Shown in pieces: positions 63,658 through 64,000 of a stretch of 64,000 nt of DNA. The notes beneath the pieces were generated by a model. It did no database searches. It worked only from the letters and a program-made list of their open reading frames with translations, and was not told where the DNA came from. The DNA comes from Mesostigma viride. Taxonomy: Eukaryota > Streptophyta > Mesostigmatophyceae > Mesostigmatales > Mesostigmataceae. The position numbers were made by a program, and so were the translations under genes. Location of the stretch: the NCBI GenBank assembly GCA_009746045.1, contig RPFO01001864.1:1-64000 (forward strand), given 5' to 3'. Within the stretch, counting starts at the first letter, position 1. The number at the start of each line of letters is the position of its first letter.

Positions 63658-64000
<343 letters not shown>

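Overview
The window looks like nuclear DNA of a green alga. It has plant-type (TTTAGGG)n repeats, GT-AG introns crowded with minisatellites, and retroelement types common in algae (a PAT/DIRS-like tyrosine-recombinase element, Copia, a chromovirus, L1-like LINE pieces). The genus cannot be fixed from the sequence. Host genes are sparse and most of the window is virus-derived or transposon-derived. Layout: (1) 1-10,792 is the right part of an integrated Polinton-like virus (PLV). It holds a penton-like protein running off the left edge, a basic C2H2 protein and a ~1,100-residue virion/fibre-like protein on the minus strand. On the plus strand are a coiled-coil/AT-hook protein, the packaging ATPase, a second AT-hook protein, a tyrosine recombinase and a PrimPol-SF3 helicase. 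Several of these genes carry single frameshifts, some at homopolymers. No major capsid gene is visible; if present it lies left of base 1. (2) 10,793-17,400 is terminal-type repeat DNA (a 162-bp unit that also matches the DNA beside the viral helicase) followed by an interstitial telomere tract. A complete 5,389-bp PAT-like element with perfect split direct repeats sits in it, and its empty site can be reconstructed to the base.

(3) 17,400-31,800 is a pile of nested retroposons. The main player is a short element carrying only an L1-ORF1p-like gene, with a 3' hairpin and a (TTAA)n tail. The second player is a set of 5'-truncated LINE reverse-transcriptase elements ending in a similar hairpin and the same tail. 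Target-site duplications of 8-13 bp let the insertion order be read directly. A TTAA-flanked inverted-repeat element has landed in one of the tails. (4) About 32,900-39,905 (minus) is the C-terminal part of a host TMF/golgin-candidate-5-like coiled-coil gene, reconstructed here from phase-compatible exons. Its introns hold 39-, 45-, 50- and 58-bp minisatellites, and a 3'-truncated Copia element with an unusual domain order lies next upstream.

(5) 46,100-55,350 holds two more members of the palindrome-ended TTAA family, another ORF1-only copy, and a truncated chromovirus with a large extra ORF between its chromodomain and 3' LTR. (6) 55,800-57,350 is another LINE 3' end split by an ORF1-only copy. 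(7) 57,400-64,000 is host sequence: a doubtful membrane-protein fragment, an intronless membrane-anchored epoxide hydrolase (minus), and the first two exons of a cytochrome P450 (plus), whose next intron holds a 39-bp minisatellite and a (CT)n tract that reaches the window end.

How the parts fit: the viral genes form a packaging/virion module and a replication/integration module transcribed away from a 24-bp divergent spacer. In the retroposon pile, the protein-only elements and the RT elements share a 3' recognition structure, which suggests that one is mobilised by the other.
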